Shown one piece after another: positions 1-8,606 of a DNA stretch of 34,538 nucleotides. This DNA comes from Deltaproteobacteria bacterium (lineage in GTDB: Bacteria; UBA10199; 2-02-FULL-44-16; JAAZCA01): contig JABGOS010000091.1 of NCBI GenBank assembly GCA_018645265.1, positions 1 through 34,538 of the forward strand, written 5' to 3'. A model generated the notes under the pieces. The model did no database searches. It was not told the DNA's origin and worked only from the letters and a program-made list of their open reading frames with translations. Each line of letters starts with the position of its first letter. Position 1 is the stretch's first letter. The position numbers were made by a program, and so were the translations under genes.

Positions 1-35
1 TGTAGTTACATCAAAATGAACTATTTCACACTATT

Positions 36-350
36 TTGATGTCGATTGGTGAAGCCATGTGGCAGCCTAGATTTCTGCAGTGGGTTGCCGAAATTGCACC
101 TGAGGGAAAAACCGGTGCGTACATGGGTATTGCACAGCTGCCATGGTTTATGACGAAATTCATCACGGCATCTTACTCAGGATGGTTTCTACAGAGGTAT
201 TGTCCTGCGGATGGCACGATGAATACGCAGACCCTCTGGCTCATATACGCATTAATTGCGATGATAACACCAGTGGTGCTCGTCGTTGCAAAGGGATGGA
301 TTGGTGCATCGGTGCAAGGCAGTGATATGTCATCGAAGAAAACAGCGTAG
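36..350 (+). CDS. MFS transporter, C-terminal fragment (probably frameshifted or truncated at window edge)
   Basis: Only the last ~100 residues of a major facilitator protein are visible. They include a GEAMWQPR loop, an APEGKTGAYMG loop, a helix ending near SGWFLQRYCP and a final hydrophobic helix (LWLIYALIAMITPVVLVV). These loops resemble POT/peptide-transporter-like MFS proteins, but the substrate cannot be assigned. The frame has a stop at 3-5, so this cannot simply be the 3' end of an uninterrupted gene. Frame 1 is open over bases 1-36 and reads a plausible helix (NYFTLF) until a TGA that overlaps the TTTT run at 34-37. One extra T there would join both frames. It is therefore either a frameshifted gene, an assembly error or a remnant. 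Tryptophanase starts 36 bp downstream on the same strand, so the two may be co-transcribed and uptake of Trp or peptides is conceivable, but this is inference. Confidence 0.6.
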   Translation: MMSIGEAMWQPRFLQWVAEIAPEGKTGAYMGIAQLPWFMTKFITASYSGWFLQRYCPADGTMNTQTLWLIYALIAMITPVVLVVAKGWIGASVQGSDMSSKKTA

Positions 351-385
351 GCAAGGGTAAGTTACTACATGTTGAGGAATATGTT

Positions 386-1759
386 ATGACGAGAAATGTT
401 GTCCCTTATAGAATAAAGGTAGTCGAACCGATTGAACTCCTCTCGCGCGAAGAGAGGGAGGAGAGAATCAGGGATGCTGGATTAAATGTCTTCAGACTTA
501 AATCCAAGCATGTATATATCGACTTGCTTACGGATTCTGGAACGGGTGCTCTCAGCCAGGAGCAGTTGTCTCAGATGATGTTAGGGGATGAGTCGTATGC
601 GGGTTCGGAGTCTTTTTTCAGACTTGAGGAGGCGATTCACGATATCATGTGTTTGCCTCATGTGATTCCGGTTCATCAGGGCAGGGCTGCCGAGCAGGTT
701 TTGGATCATATCCTTATAAAGGATGGTATGGTTGTACCTGGCAATACGCACTTCGATACTACCAAGGCACATATCGAGTTTCGTGGTGGACGTGCGATAG
801 ACTGTACCATCGAGGAGGGGCGTGATGCTACAATTGAGCATCCGTTTAAGGGTAATATAGATTTAAACCTGCTGGAAAAAAGTTATGACAAATATGGTAA
901 GGATAAAATCGCATACGTTCTGATTACCGTAACATGTAACTCGGGCGGTGGTCAGCCGGTCTCGATGGAAAATATTAAAGAGGTTTCAGATTTTTGTAGA
1001 GATAAACATCTGAGGCTTTTGTTTGATGCTGCGCGTTTTGCTGAAAATGCATTCTTCATTCAACAGCGCGAAAAGGGTTACAAAAATAAATCAATAAGAT
1101 CGATCGTACGTGAGATGTTTTCATATGTTCAGGGTTGCACGATGAGTGCGAAGAAGGATGGACTCGTTCCTATAGGTGGCTTTTTGGCACTTCGAGATGA
1201 GGAACTCTACGAGGATTTGAAGCCAACGGATATCTTATTTGAGGGTTTCTACACCTACGGCGGCATGAGCGGAATGAACATGGATGCGATGGCTCAAGGT
1301 CTCTACGAAGTTGTTGAGCAGGGTTATCTAGCTCACCGGATAGGGCAGACCGCTTATCTTGGGAACGAGTTGTTGAAGCGTGAAGTTCCAATTGTGACTC
1401 CAGTTGGTGGACATGCGGTGTTCATTGATGGCAGGCGCTTTTATAAGAACATCCCCGAAGATCAGTTTCCTGCGCAGCTTTTGGTCGTGGAGCTCTATCG
1501 AGAGGGTGGCATTCGCGCTGTCGAGATCGGCTCATGTCTCGCCGGTCGTGATCCTGATACGGGTAAGAATGTAAGACCAGCACTCGATCTGTGTAGACTC
1601 ACAATTCCAAGGCGCGTCTATACGTTGGAACATTTCGATTATGTTGCTGATGTGGTGCACTCCGTGTACAGCGGACAGAAGGATCGCTCGACTGGCCTTA
1701 CCTTCGAGATTGAAACGAAGGGCATCAGACATTTCACTTCTACGTTTAAAGAAATTTAA
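386..1759 (+). CDS. tnaA: Tryptophanase (L-tryptophan indole-lyase)
   Basis: A cytoplasmic PLP enzyme of the beta-eliminating lyase family, full length at 457 aa. It would split tryptophan into indole, pyruvate and ammonia. Visible motifs are DLLTDSGTG (residues 46-54), GDESYAGS, HQGR (97-100), DAARFAENA and the PLP lysine K257 in MSAKKD. Two positions separate it from tyrosine phenol-lyase. Residue 381 is Ile (AVEIGS) where TPL has its substrate-binding Arg381, and residue 124 is Asp (FDTT) where TPL has Thr124. Both favour tryptophanase. The start has a GAGG ribosome-binding site (ttgaggaatatgttATG). No tnaC-like leader peptide with a Trp codon is evident in the 36-bp gap to the MFS gene. 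Its stop lies 6 bp from the convergent peptidase gene. Some activity on other beta-substituted amino acids is possible. Confidence 0.93.
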   Translation: MTRNVVPYRIKVVEPIELLSREEREERIRDAGLNVFRLKSKHVYIDLLTDSGTGALSQEQLSQMMLGDESYAGSESFFRLEEAIHDIMCLPHVIPVHQGRAAEQVLDHILIKDGMVVPGNTHFDTTKAHIEFRGGRAIDCTIEEGRDATIEHPFKGNIDLNLLEKSYDKYGKDKIAYVLITVTCNSGGGQPVSMENIKEVSDFCRDKHLRLLFDAARFAENAFFIQQREKGYKNKSIRSIVREMFSYVQGCTMSAKKDGLVPIGGFLALRDEELYEDLKPTDILFEGFYTYGGMSGMNMDAMAQGLYEVVEQGYLAHRIGQTAYLGNELLKREVPIVTPVGGHAVFIDGRRFYKNIPEDQFPAQLLVVELYREGGIRAVEIGSCLAGRDPDTGKNVRPALDLCRLTIPRRVYTLEHFDYVADVVHSVYSGQKDRSTGLTFEIETKGIRHFTSTFKEI

Positions 1760-1765
1760 GTTGCG

Positions 1766-2851
1766 CTATTTACTTTCGATCAGTTTCTTCTTCAATTTGT
1801 GATAATTCTTCCAGATGGGATCGACCTTGCTCTTTAGAAAATCCTTGGGCATGGGGCTCTTTGCCAGCTCTTCCATAAGCAGAATCATGTCAGAATAGTC
1901 ATTAGCCGATATATATTCTGGCGCGTAGCTCTTCGGCCCATGGTTATGATAATTGCCAAGCGGCAGCGCAATTCCTCCAACCAGATATTCCTCTGAAATA
2001 TATACGCAGGCTTCGCACCGGCCGCCCTTCAATAATGCCCGCTGGTGCTTGAATTTTTTATTCTTCTTCAAAACCATATTTGCCGATGCGATCAACCATG
2101 CTTCAACTTCAGGGTTGTATGAACTCTGCGCATCACCGGATCTGATGACTGGGCCTCCACCTATATCAACTTTACCGCCAGGGGCGGAGCTGCATTCCAT
2201 AACTATAAGTGGGTTCTTCTTCGACACCGATTCGGATTCCATTGCAGCAAAAGCACCTAGAAAACCGGCCTCCTCAGCGCGCGTGAAGAATCCGGTTACA
2301 TTCACTTTAGCCTTCTTAGCGACGAGCCTGGTCATAAGTTCTAATATGGAGGATACTCCCATCAGGTTATCTGCTGCGAGGGCGCTTATCCTGTCATCGC
2401 TAAATTTAATGTATGGGATGTCATAATGCCCGAAATCACCTTTCGACATTTCGGATTTGGCTTTGATCTGAAAGCATGGTTTACCGTTGGAGCTCTTCCC
2501 CGTTAAGAGTTTTCCAATAGTCGCCTTGCATGGTCCGTCAGCTGTATGAACTATAACCTTTGATCCTGAAAAAAACTTTACGTCAACACGGCCCCAAAGA
2601 GCTGCAGTGCCATCCATTCCCTTGGCCTGAATGATTTCAAAACCGGGGTGGTCCATGTGGGCGCTGAAGGTAATGCCCGACTTAGAACCTCCTGAATAAT
2701 TTACTATCACATTTCCAGCCATATCCTCCGAGACGTCCAGATCTAGACCTGCCGCATACCATTTTATAAAGGTAGACACGGCGGTTTCATTGAAGGTCAT
2801 GGTTGGGAGTGATAGGACCGATTCTATTAGATTTTTAGTGGCTTTATCCAT
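1766..2851 (-). CDS. M42/M20-like zinc aminopeptidase
   Basis: A cytosolic metallopeptidase of the co-catalytic two-metal superfamily (M42/M20/M28), probably trimming peptides. From the chosen start (361 aa) the likely metal and catalytic residues are H65 and D67 in SAHMDHPGF, D161 in AADNLMG, E193/E194 in RAEEAGFLGA, E219 in MECSSAPGG and a late His in NYHNHGP. The HMDHPG, EEAGFLGA and ECSSA pattern is closest to M42 (FrvX/endoglucanase M) proteins. The ORF track starts at 2938, but that adds 29 residues encoded by an intercistronic hairpin and overlaps the upstream protease gene. The ATG at 2851 (MDKATKNLIE) is where family similarity begins, although its ribosome-binding site is weak. It lies downstream of, and probably in an operon with, the Lon-like protease, suggesting a protein-to-peptide-to-amino-acid route. 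Confidence 0.8.
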   Translation of the reverse strand: MDKATKNLIESVLSLPTMTFNETAVSTFIKWYAAGLDLDVSEDMAGNVIVNYSGGSKSGITFSAHMDHPGFEIIQAKGMDGTAALWGRVDVKFFSGSKVIVHTADGPCKATIGKLLTGKSSNGKPCFQIKAKSEMSKGDFGHYDIPYIKFSDDRISALAADNLMGVSSILELMTRLVAKKAKVNVTGFFTRAEEAGFLGAFAAMESESVSKKNPLIVMECSSAPGGKVDIGGGPVIRSGDAQSSYNPEVEAWLIASANMVLKKNKKFKHQRALLKGGRCEACVYISEEYLVGGIALPLGNYHNHGPKSYAPEYISANDYSDMILLMEELAKSPMPKDFLKSKVDPIWKNYHKLKKKLIESK

Positions 2852-2876
2852 AATCAATTTAAACCCATTTCCAAAC

Positions 2877-2908
2877 CCTGGAGTTGAGGGAAGAGCCAAA
2901 ACTCCAGG
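2877..2908 (-). other. Intercistronic hairpin between Lon-like protease and peptidase genes
   Basis: A perfect 9-bp inverted repeat (cctggagtt / aactccagg) with a 14-nt loop lies 8 bp after the protease stop codon and 25 bp before the peptidase start. The right arm is also part of a small overlapping palindrome (actccaggagt), so two alternative stems can form. No T-run follows on the minus strand, so it is not a classical terminator. It could be an attenuator or a 3'-end mRNA stabiliser. Confidence 0.45.
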
Positions 2909-2915
2909 AGTTAAA

Positions 2916-5564
2916 TTAACGTTTTTTCTTTTTAGCAACTTTCTTCTTCACCCTCTTCTTTACGACCTTCTTCTTGCTCTTTTTCTTTACGACCTTCTTT
3001 TTGCTCTTCTTCTTTACGACCTTCTTTTTGGTGTTTTTTGCGACCTTCTTTTCATCTTTTAGAGATTTACCGCCACCCATGCTCGCAAGAACCGCGTTCA
3101 TCTTTGAAATTCTCTTTGCGACTAGGGCGTGGATGCTGCCAGGCGGAAAGGTTCCATCCTTTCTGACTTTGCCGGCTGGTTTCCCCATTAGAAGTTCAAT
3201 GCCTTCATCGATGTTGGATACTGAATAGATATGGAATTTTCCAGCCTTAACCGCTTTGACGACATCCCCTCTGAGCATCAGATGTCTTTCATTCTGTACT
3301 GGAATGACAACACCCTGCTTTCCGGTGAGTTTTCTGGATTTACATACATCGAAGAAACCTTCGATTTTCTCGTTGGCGCCTCCAATAGGTTGAATATCCC
3401 CCAACTGATTTACAGAACCGGTTACCGCCAAATCCTGCCTTATGGGAACCCCAGATAGGGCGGAGAGCAAAGCGTAGATCTCCGTAGATGATGCGGAATC
3501 TCCGTCAACACCACCATAGGATTGCTCGAAGCAGAGTGAGGCTGAGAGGTTCAGTGGCTCACGCTGAGCGTATTTTTGTCTTAGGTATCCCGTGAGTATC
3601 AATACGCCCTTATCGTGAATAGGTCCTGACATCTTAGCTTCGCGCTCTATATTTACGATCCCACTCATGCCCACAGATGTAGTGGCGGTTACGCGGGAAG
3701 GTTTACCAAAAGAGACGTGTCCCATCTGATAGACGGATAGGCCGTTGATCTGACCTACGCGTTTACCTGAGGTGTCGACGAGGAGCACTCCCTCATCTAT
3801 CAATCTTTGCACGTGTTCCTCAGTTAAGCCGTGTCGCTCGCGTTTCTCATCAAGCGCACGCTCGACATGTTTTCTTCCGATGTGTTTTTTGTTGTCCTGA
3901 CTAGCCCAATAGTCCGCTTCACGAAGTATATCTGTGATGTAGGCAAAACGAGTGGATATCCTGTCGCGCTGTCCAGCCTCTTCAATTCCATGTTCAATCA
4001 TCGCGATAATTCCATCCTGATCGAAGTTCCGCATTTTGCCTCTTTCGCAGACCGCTTTCAGCACGGATGCAAACTGCTTCGTAGAATCGGTGGTCAGAGG
4101 CATCGTCGTTCCAAAATCTGATAGGACCTTGAAGGTCTTCGCAAAATCTTCTTCATGATGATAGAGGAGGTGGTAGACCCAGGATGGGCCGACCATAATG
4201 ACTTTCACCCTCAGATCTATCGGCTCTGGCTTTAGGGATAGTGGTGCAACCTGGAAATATGTTTCAGGTTGTTGAATCGATAACTGTTCCGTCTTTAAAA
4301 CCCTCTTAAGTTGATCCCATACGACAGGGCGCCTCATAATATCTAGCGCGTTGATAATGATATATCCACCGTCGGCTCGTAGTAATGACCCAGACTTTAT
4401 ATGTCTGAAGTCGGTGCTCCAGAAACCGCCGTGGCCTACGTTATACTCGATTGCACCGAAAAGATTCGTGTAGCTCGGATTGTGTTCCTCTACAATCGGG
4501 ACCTTCTTGTGCTCAGATCCTTCGGATGATGAGTCGTAGAGGAGGTTTACCTCATAGTACCAAAACTGATCTTCCGGTGGACGTGAGGGCGCACCGCCTA
4601 AAACTATAATGCCTTCACCTCCGCCCTGACCTCCATGTTCCGCTCCCCCATCCTTCTTTCCAGAGAAGGCCTCGATGTTATTCAGTATATGCGTTTTGAC
4701 TCTGAGTAAGTACTTTCTTACATCCTCATCCTTATGACGTGATTGCAAATCATCCATAAGGCCATCAAGAACCAGCGATGCTGAGCGCTGAACAAGCTTG
4801 TCCATAGCGTGGTGCATCTCCTTGCCAAGCGCCCTCGCTTTAGTAAGCACCCGTTTAAGTTCTGCAGAAAGCTCCTTATGACGTTTTACTTTTTTGTCCC
4901 GCTCCTTCTCTTCCATCTTTTTTTCTTTAACGAGGTTGTCGAGATAATCTATCGACACAGCCTCATTGCCTACTATTGGAAATACACTCGGCGCGACGTA
5001 TCCACCCTCCTGAACCTGAATCAGCGCAAAGCCTTCGGTCTTCAAGCTTTCTGCAAACTCTTCGAAGACCTTCTTCTCCTGCCTCTGATATCTGTCGATT
5101 ATCATCTCACGTTCGCGCTGTATGTGCTGAGATTCCAAAGTTTTCGGTATTTCAGTCCGGAGCACTCGAACTAGCTCACCCATGTCGTCACGAAATACCC
5201 TGCCCTGTCCCCTGGAGAAGGATAGCAGTACGGGCTGTGATGGATCGGTGAAGTTATAGACGTAACATCTGTCTGGAGCGCCATTGAAGCCGTCAGTTTT
5301 CGAAGGCGCCTTATCGTATTCCTTACACACCTGTTCGAGGGCTCTCTTGATGGTCGTCATTCTACCGGTACCGGCGATGCCGGCGACGTAAATGTTATAT
5401 CCAGGCTTATATAGCTTAAGGCCGAGGTCTAGCGCATCGGTCGCTCGTTTCTGACCGACTATAGCTTTGGTGGGCATTAGCTTTTTTGGTTCCTTGAATT
5501 GACCTAAAATCTTCTTGGTCGGAAGCCATCTGAGTTCTTTGTAGGGTATCTTTCTAGCGGACAT
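2916..5564 (-). CDS. Lon-like ATP-dependent protease (AAA_32/COG1067 type) with lysine-repeat tail
   Basis: A soluble AAA+ protease of the LonB/YcbZ-like group that degrades proteins with ATP. The N-terminal part has a P-loop-like GIAGTGRMTT (62-71), where Arg takes the usual Lys place. A charged coiled-coil insert follows (about 145-260), then a Walker-B-like GGYIIINALD (399-408). The C-terminal Lon protease domain carries the Ser-Lys dyad: S690 in GGVDGDSAS and K733 in GGANEKIEG. The last ~40 residues are almost only Lys and Val in a 9-residue repeat (KKKVVKKKS), encoded by 27-bp tandem DNA repeats; this is not part of the usual family ending. The start has a clear GGAGGA site. It is transcribed divergently from the acyl-CoA synthetase and probably with the peptidase downstream. 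It is not canonical Lon, whose N-terminal substrate domain is absent. Confidence 0.9.
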   Translation of the reverse strand: MSARKIPYKELRWLPTKKILGQFKEPKKLMPTKAIVGQKRATDALDLGLKLYKPGYNIYVAGIAGTGRMTTIKRALEQVCKEYDKAPSKTDGFNGAPDRCYVYNFTDPSQPVLLSFSRGQGRVFRDDMGELVRVLRTEIPKTLESQHIQREREMIIDRYQRQEKKVFEEFAESLKTEGFALIQVQEGGYVAPSVFPIVGNEAVSIDYLDNLVKEKKMEEKERDKKVKRHKELSAELKRVLTKARALGKEMHHAMDKLVQRSASLVLDGLMDDLQSRHKDEDVRKYLLRVKTHILNNIEAFSGKKDGGAEHGGQGGGEGIIVLGGAPSRPPEDQFWYYEVNLLYDSSSEGSEHKKVPIVEEHNPSYTNLFGAIEYNVGHGGFWSTDFRHIKSGSLLRADGGYIIINALDIMRRPVVWDQLKRVLKTEQLSIQQPETYFQVAPLSLKPEPIDLRVKVIMVGPSWVYHLLYHHEEDFAKTFKVLSDFGTTMPLTTDSTKQFASVLKAVCERGKMRNFDQDGIIAMIEHGIEEAGQRDRISTRFAYITDILREADYWASQDNKKHIGRKHVERALDEKRERHGLTEEHVQRLIDEGVLLVDTSGKRVGQINGLSVYQMGHVSFGKPSRVTATTSVGMSGIVNIEREAKMSGPIHDKGVLILTGYLRQKYAQREPLNLSASLCFEQSYGGVDGDSASSTEIYALLSALSGVPIRQDLAVTGSVNQLGDIQPIGGANEKIEGFFDVCKSRKLTGKQGVVIPVQNERHLMLRGDVVKAVKAGKFHIYSVSNIDEGIELLMGKPAGKVRKDGTFPPGSIHALVAKRISKMNAVLASMGGGKSLKDEKKVAKNTKKKVVKKKSKKKVVKKKSKKKVVKKRVKKKVAKKKKR
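2959..3039 (-). repeat. 27-bp tandem repeat encoding KSKKKVVKK units
   Basis: The string tttacgacctt recurs at 2959, 2986 and 3013, exactly 27 bp apart. The units are near-identical over two periods and decay at both ends. Each unit encodes nine residues of the basic tail of the Lon-like protease. Repeat number may vary between strains by slippage or recombination without breaking the frame. Confidence 0.85.
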
Positions 5565-5687
5565 ATGGGTTTTCCTCCGGTGAATATGATTGGCAGGAGT
5601 TTAGGTTATTGCGACAGTTTTGTCTAGGATAGCCACTTTACAGATGTTGCAGGAAAGGGATATATCCTTCAAACGATAGGAGGATTT

Positions 5688-7988
5688 ATGCAATATCTCT
5701 GCGATGCTGATATTGAGCGGTTTCAGGGCCTCTCAAGAATAGACGAAATTCTAGAAACTGCCTGTGAGAGGGGTGATGGAACGCTCTTCGAACATGAGGC
5801 GTATGAGGTCTTTGATGCAATAGGCATCCAATCTCCCTGCTGGCAATTTTTCAAGGCTGGCGTGGCAAAGGAAGAGCTGCGAGAAAAACTTTCAAATAAA
5901 ACATATGTTGCGAAAGTAGTTTTGATGGGCGCAACCCACAAGACAGAAATCGATGGAATCAGATTCGATGTAAGCGTAGAAAATGCATTTGATATTATAT
6001 CTGATTTCCACGGAAGAATTGAAAATATAGAGGGTGTTCTATTCGTAGAGCAGAAGGAGTATAAGTGCTCCCTTGGTTCGGAACTTCTTTTGGGTATGTA
6101 CCAAGATCCATTTTTTGGTCCATGTCTCGCAGCTGGATTTGGTGGAACTTCCACAGAAAACTATAAAGAACTCATGAAATCCGGATGTGCACAGATCTTT
6201 CTTCCGGCATCAATAGATCTTGGGAAATCAAAGGATCTTCTGAAAGATCTTCCAATACTTAAATATCTTGAGGGTGATGTTAGAGGAACTTCTAGGGTTC
6301 TATCATTTCAGAAATTCTTGGATGTTCTCAAAAACCTTCAGATGCTAGCAAGGTACTATTCCTCAGACAATCCCGATACTAAGTTTATCATCGAGGAGGC
6401 GGAGATCAATCCAGCGATAGCTGTGGATGGCGATATATTAGCCCTGGATGGAGTCGTAAGGGTTAGAAGGGGTGGGAGCCGTAATCTTCCTTCGAAACCT
6501 ATTACAAGGATAGCGAACCTTCTCGAACCTAAATCGGTAGCCATCGTTGGTGCATCAGGAAAGAACAGGGCAAATCCATCAAATATAATTCTCTCAAAAT
6601 TTCTAAAATCAAAAATGCCAAGGGAGTCTATCTATTTAGTTCACCCTAAGGAGGAGGAGATTGATGGTATCAAATGTCACGATGATATTGCCGCCCTCCT
6701 TGCCGCAAGAGGCGGTGAACCGGTTGACTGTTTCATAGTTGGTGTTCCGGCAAAGATAGCGGCGCCGTTAGTTGCTGATGGGTTGGATAAATATGCGGCC
6801 AAATCCTACCAGATCATATCCGCAGGTTTTGGTGAGACAAAGGCTGGGGTGAAGATTCAGGATGAACTCAAGGCGAAGCTCGACTCCTTGGATCCTGACA
6901 GGCGTCCCGTGATTAACGGTCCGAATACTTTGGGAAATATATATCACGACACACAGACGCTCTTTACTCCGAAATACAAGTCATCGGGAACTGGGAAGGG
7001 ATCAGGTGGCGCTGCGCTCATATGTCAGAGTGGAGCGTTCATGATCACGAGGATATCGGATCTGGGAAATATTGTGGCGCCGAAAGTTTCCATATCGGTT
7101 GGCAACCAGATGGACCTCTCCGTTGTCGATTTCTTGGAATTTCTTATCGATGAAGATGGGCTGCGTTGCTATGGGCTCTATATCGAAGGTTTGAATGAGG
7201 GTGACGGTCTAAGGCTCATGAAGCTCATCGAAGCCGCAAGAGAGAATGGACGCTTTGTAGTTATCTACAAATCCGGCAGGACAGAGGCTGGTATGGAGGC
7301 TGCCAAAGGTCATACCGCTGCGATGGCGGGCGATTATGAAATGTTCTATGATTTTATGACGAAGGCAGGTGCCCTTATTGCCGATACGTATGAGGAGTTC
7401 AATTCACTGATGATGCTTTGCACATACTGTGAAGGTTTGTCGGAGCTAAATAATAAAGATGAAATTGGAGTAGCAGGTCTTTCGAACGCTGGTTTTGAAA
7501 AGTGTGCTATAGCTGATCATCTTACTGCTACAAAATCGAAAAAGTTTGGAATTGCTTCGTTGAATGAGAAAACAAGGGCTCGGCTTCAGGATATTTTTAC
7601 AGCATATGGTATATCATCGATCATAGATCAGGGTGATATCCTAGACCTCTCCCCCATGATGAATGATGAAGGCTACGATGCAATTATCAGAGCAACCTTG
7701 GATGATGGTGCGGTCGACATTGGCATATATTCCATTGTTCCGGAGACTGTGATGATGAATACGTGTGAAAAGGGTGAGAGGCATAGAGAGGATATGATGG
7801 CCGAAGGTGGCATCTTAAGCCGTCTCATTGATATCAAGAAAGGCGCTAAGAAGCCGTTTGTTGTGTCATTTGAATCGGGATGGAAGTACAATGCATTTGC
7901 AAAGAGGTTGCTGGAAGAGGGTATTCCAACCTTCAGAAGTGTCGATGAAGCCGCAAGAACCGTCGCCAAGTGTTTGCGGATACTTTAA
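5688..7988 (+). CDS. ADP-forming acyl-CoA synthetase (acetate--CoA ligase family), ATP-grasp first
   Basis: A single-chain NDP-forming acyl-CoA synthetase (766 aa) that would convert acyl-CoA, ADP and Pi to free acid, CoA and ATP, giving substrate-level phosphorylation. Residues ~1-260 are the ATP-grasp (beta) part, with H84 in THKTEIDG, GMYQDPFFGP and EAEINPA. Residues ~278-400 are a CoA-binding Rossmann fold (PKSVAIVGAS, GPNTLGN). The succinyl-CoA-ligase-like part follows, with CQSGAFM and H542 in KGHTAAMAGD, matching the phospho-His region of ACD alpha subunits. The order beta then alpha is the reverse of the common PatZ/ACD fusion. The start has an ideal site (taggaggatttATG). It faces the iorBA genes convergently (29 bp apart), and IorAB products are its expected substrates. 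The acyl chain specificity cannot be read from sequence. Confidence 0.88.
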   Translation: MQYLCDADIERFQGLSRIDEILETACERGDGTLFEHEAYEVFDAIGIQSPCWQFFKAGVAKEELREKLSNKTYVAKVVLMGATHKTEIDGIRFDVSVENAFDIISDFHGRIENIEGVLFVEQKEYKCSLGSELLLGMYQDPFFGPCLAAGFGGTSTENYKELMKSGCAQIFLPASIDLGKSKDLLKDLPILKYLEGDVRGTSRVLSFQKFLDVLKNLQMLARYYSSDNPDTKFIIEEAEINPAIAVDGDILALDGVVRVRRGGSRNLPSKPITRIANLLEPKSVAIVGASGKNRANPSNIILSKFLKSKMPRESIYLVHPKEEEIDGIKCHDDIAALLAARGGEPVDCFIVGVPAKIAAPLVADGLDKYAAKSYQIISAGFGETKAGVKIQDELKAKLDSLDPDRRPVINGPNTLGNIYHDTQTLFTPKYKSSGTGKGSGGAALICQSGAFMITRISDLGNIVAPKVSISVGNQMDLSVVDFLEFLIDEDGLRCYGLYIEGLNEGDGLRLMKLIEAARENGRFVVIYKSGRTEAGMEAAKGHTAAMAGDYEMFYDFMTKAGALIADTYEEFNSLMMLCTYCEGLSELNNKDEIGVAGLSNAGFEKCAIADHLTATKSKKFGIASLNEKTRARLQDIFTAYGISSIIDQGDILDLSPMMNDEGYDAIIRATLDDGAVDIGIYSIVPETVMMNTCEKGERHREDMMAEGGILSRLIDIKKGAKKPFVVSFESGWKYNAFAKRLLEEGIPTFRSVDEAARTVAKCLRIL

Positions 7989-8017
7989 AAAATAATTATT
8001 GAAGTGTTATTGAGTTC

Positions 8018-8593
8018 CTACTGAACTGCCGCTTCTCCGAATTCAAAGGCCTTATGGTTGAGCTGCACGACAGCCTCACCCTTTTTTGAAAAACGCTTTT
8101 CAACATCCTTGAGAATGCCATCCTTAAGGCCTTCTATTCCGATCGCCTTTGAAAGGGCACCTATCATAGCGACGTTTATAACGCGCTCATTTTTAAGCTC
8201 ATCGACAAGGCCGTTGGCATCAACCACTATAGAGTTGCTGCGTTTCTCAATTGAATTGATGATATCCTTCTCATCGGGATAGTCGATATTCTTAAACGGT
8301 CTGTTGCTTGTAATTACTGTGCCATCCTTTGATAGATATTCGATATACCTCAAGGCTTCCATCGGTTCGGTAGCGAGGATTAGGTCAGCTGATCCCTTCG
8401 GTATGATATCGCTGTAAATTTGGCCATCGGAGATTCTCACGTGACATACTACGGAGCCGCCGCGCTGAGCCATGCCGTGTACTTCATTCTGTTTGCACTG
8501 AAAGCCCAACTTATCAACCTGAGTTACTATCATGGCTGCAGCTGATACGATTCCCTGTCCACCCACGCCTGCAAAAATAATATCTTTTTTCAT
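8018..8593 (-). CDS. iorB: Indolepyruvate ferredoxin oxidoreductase, beta subunit
   Basis: The gamma-type domain subunit (191 aa, family-typical length) of a 2-oxoacid:ferredoxin oxidoreductase. It begins with the family motif FAGVGGQGIVSAA and contains NEVHGMAQRGGSVVCHVR, both strongly conserved in IorB. With IorA it would oxidatively decarboxylate aryl-pyruvates such as indolepyruvate or phenylpyruvate to aryl-acetyl-CoA, passing electrons to ferredoxin. It starts 13 bp after the iorA stop codon and is clearly the second gene of an iorA-iorB operon. The site before its start (gcgaggtgccaaATG) is moderate. Confidence 0.92.
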   Translation of the reverse strand: MKKDIIFAGVGGQGIVSAAAMIVTQVDKLGFQCKQNEVHGMAQRGGSVVCHVRISDGQIYSDIIPKGSADLILATEPMEALRYIEYLSKDGTVITSNRPFKNIDYPDEKDIINSIEKRSNSIVVDANGLVDELKNERVINVAMIGALSKAIGIEGLKDGILKDVEKRFSKKGEAVVQLNHKAFEFGEAAVQ

Positions 8594-8606
8594 TTGGCAC
8601 CTCGCA

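Noticed and set aside
1953-2426. Long ORF opposite the aminopeptidase, and similar ORFs opposite other genes
   Set aside because: Low-complexity Ser/Pro/Arg-rich translations typical of antisense shadows, no ribosome-binding sites, and the opposite strand encodes recognised families.
2790-3228. Phe/Leu-rich ORFs (LLFALLLYDLLF, MLFFFTTFFLLFF) as membrane peptides
   Set aside because: They are antisense of the lysine-repeat tail of the Lon-like protease (AAG/AAA read as CTT/TTT).
5658-5667. ggatatatcc palindrome in the Lon-like/ACD divergent promoter region
   Set aside because: Only 10 bp, AT-rich centre, single copy; too likely by chance.
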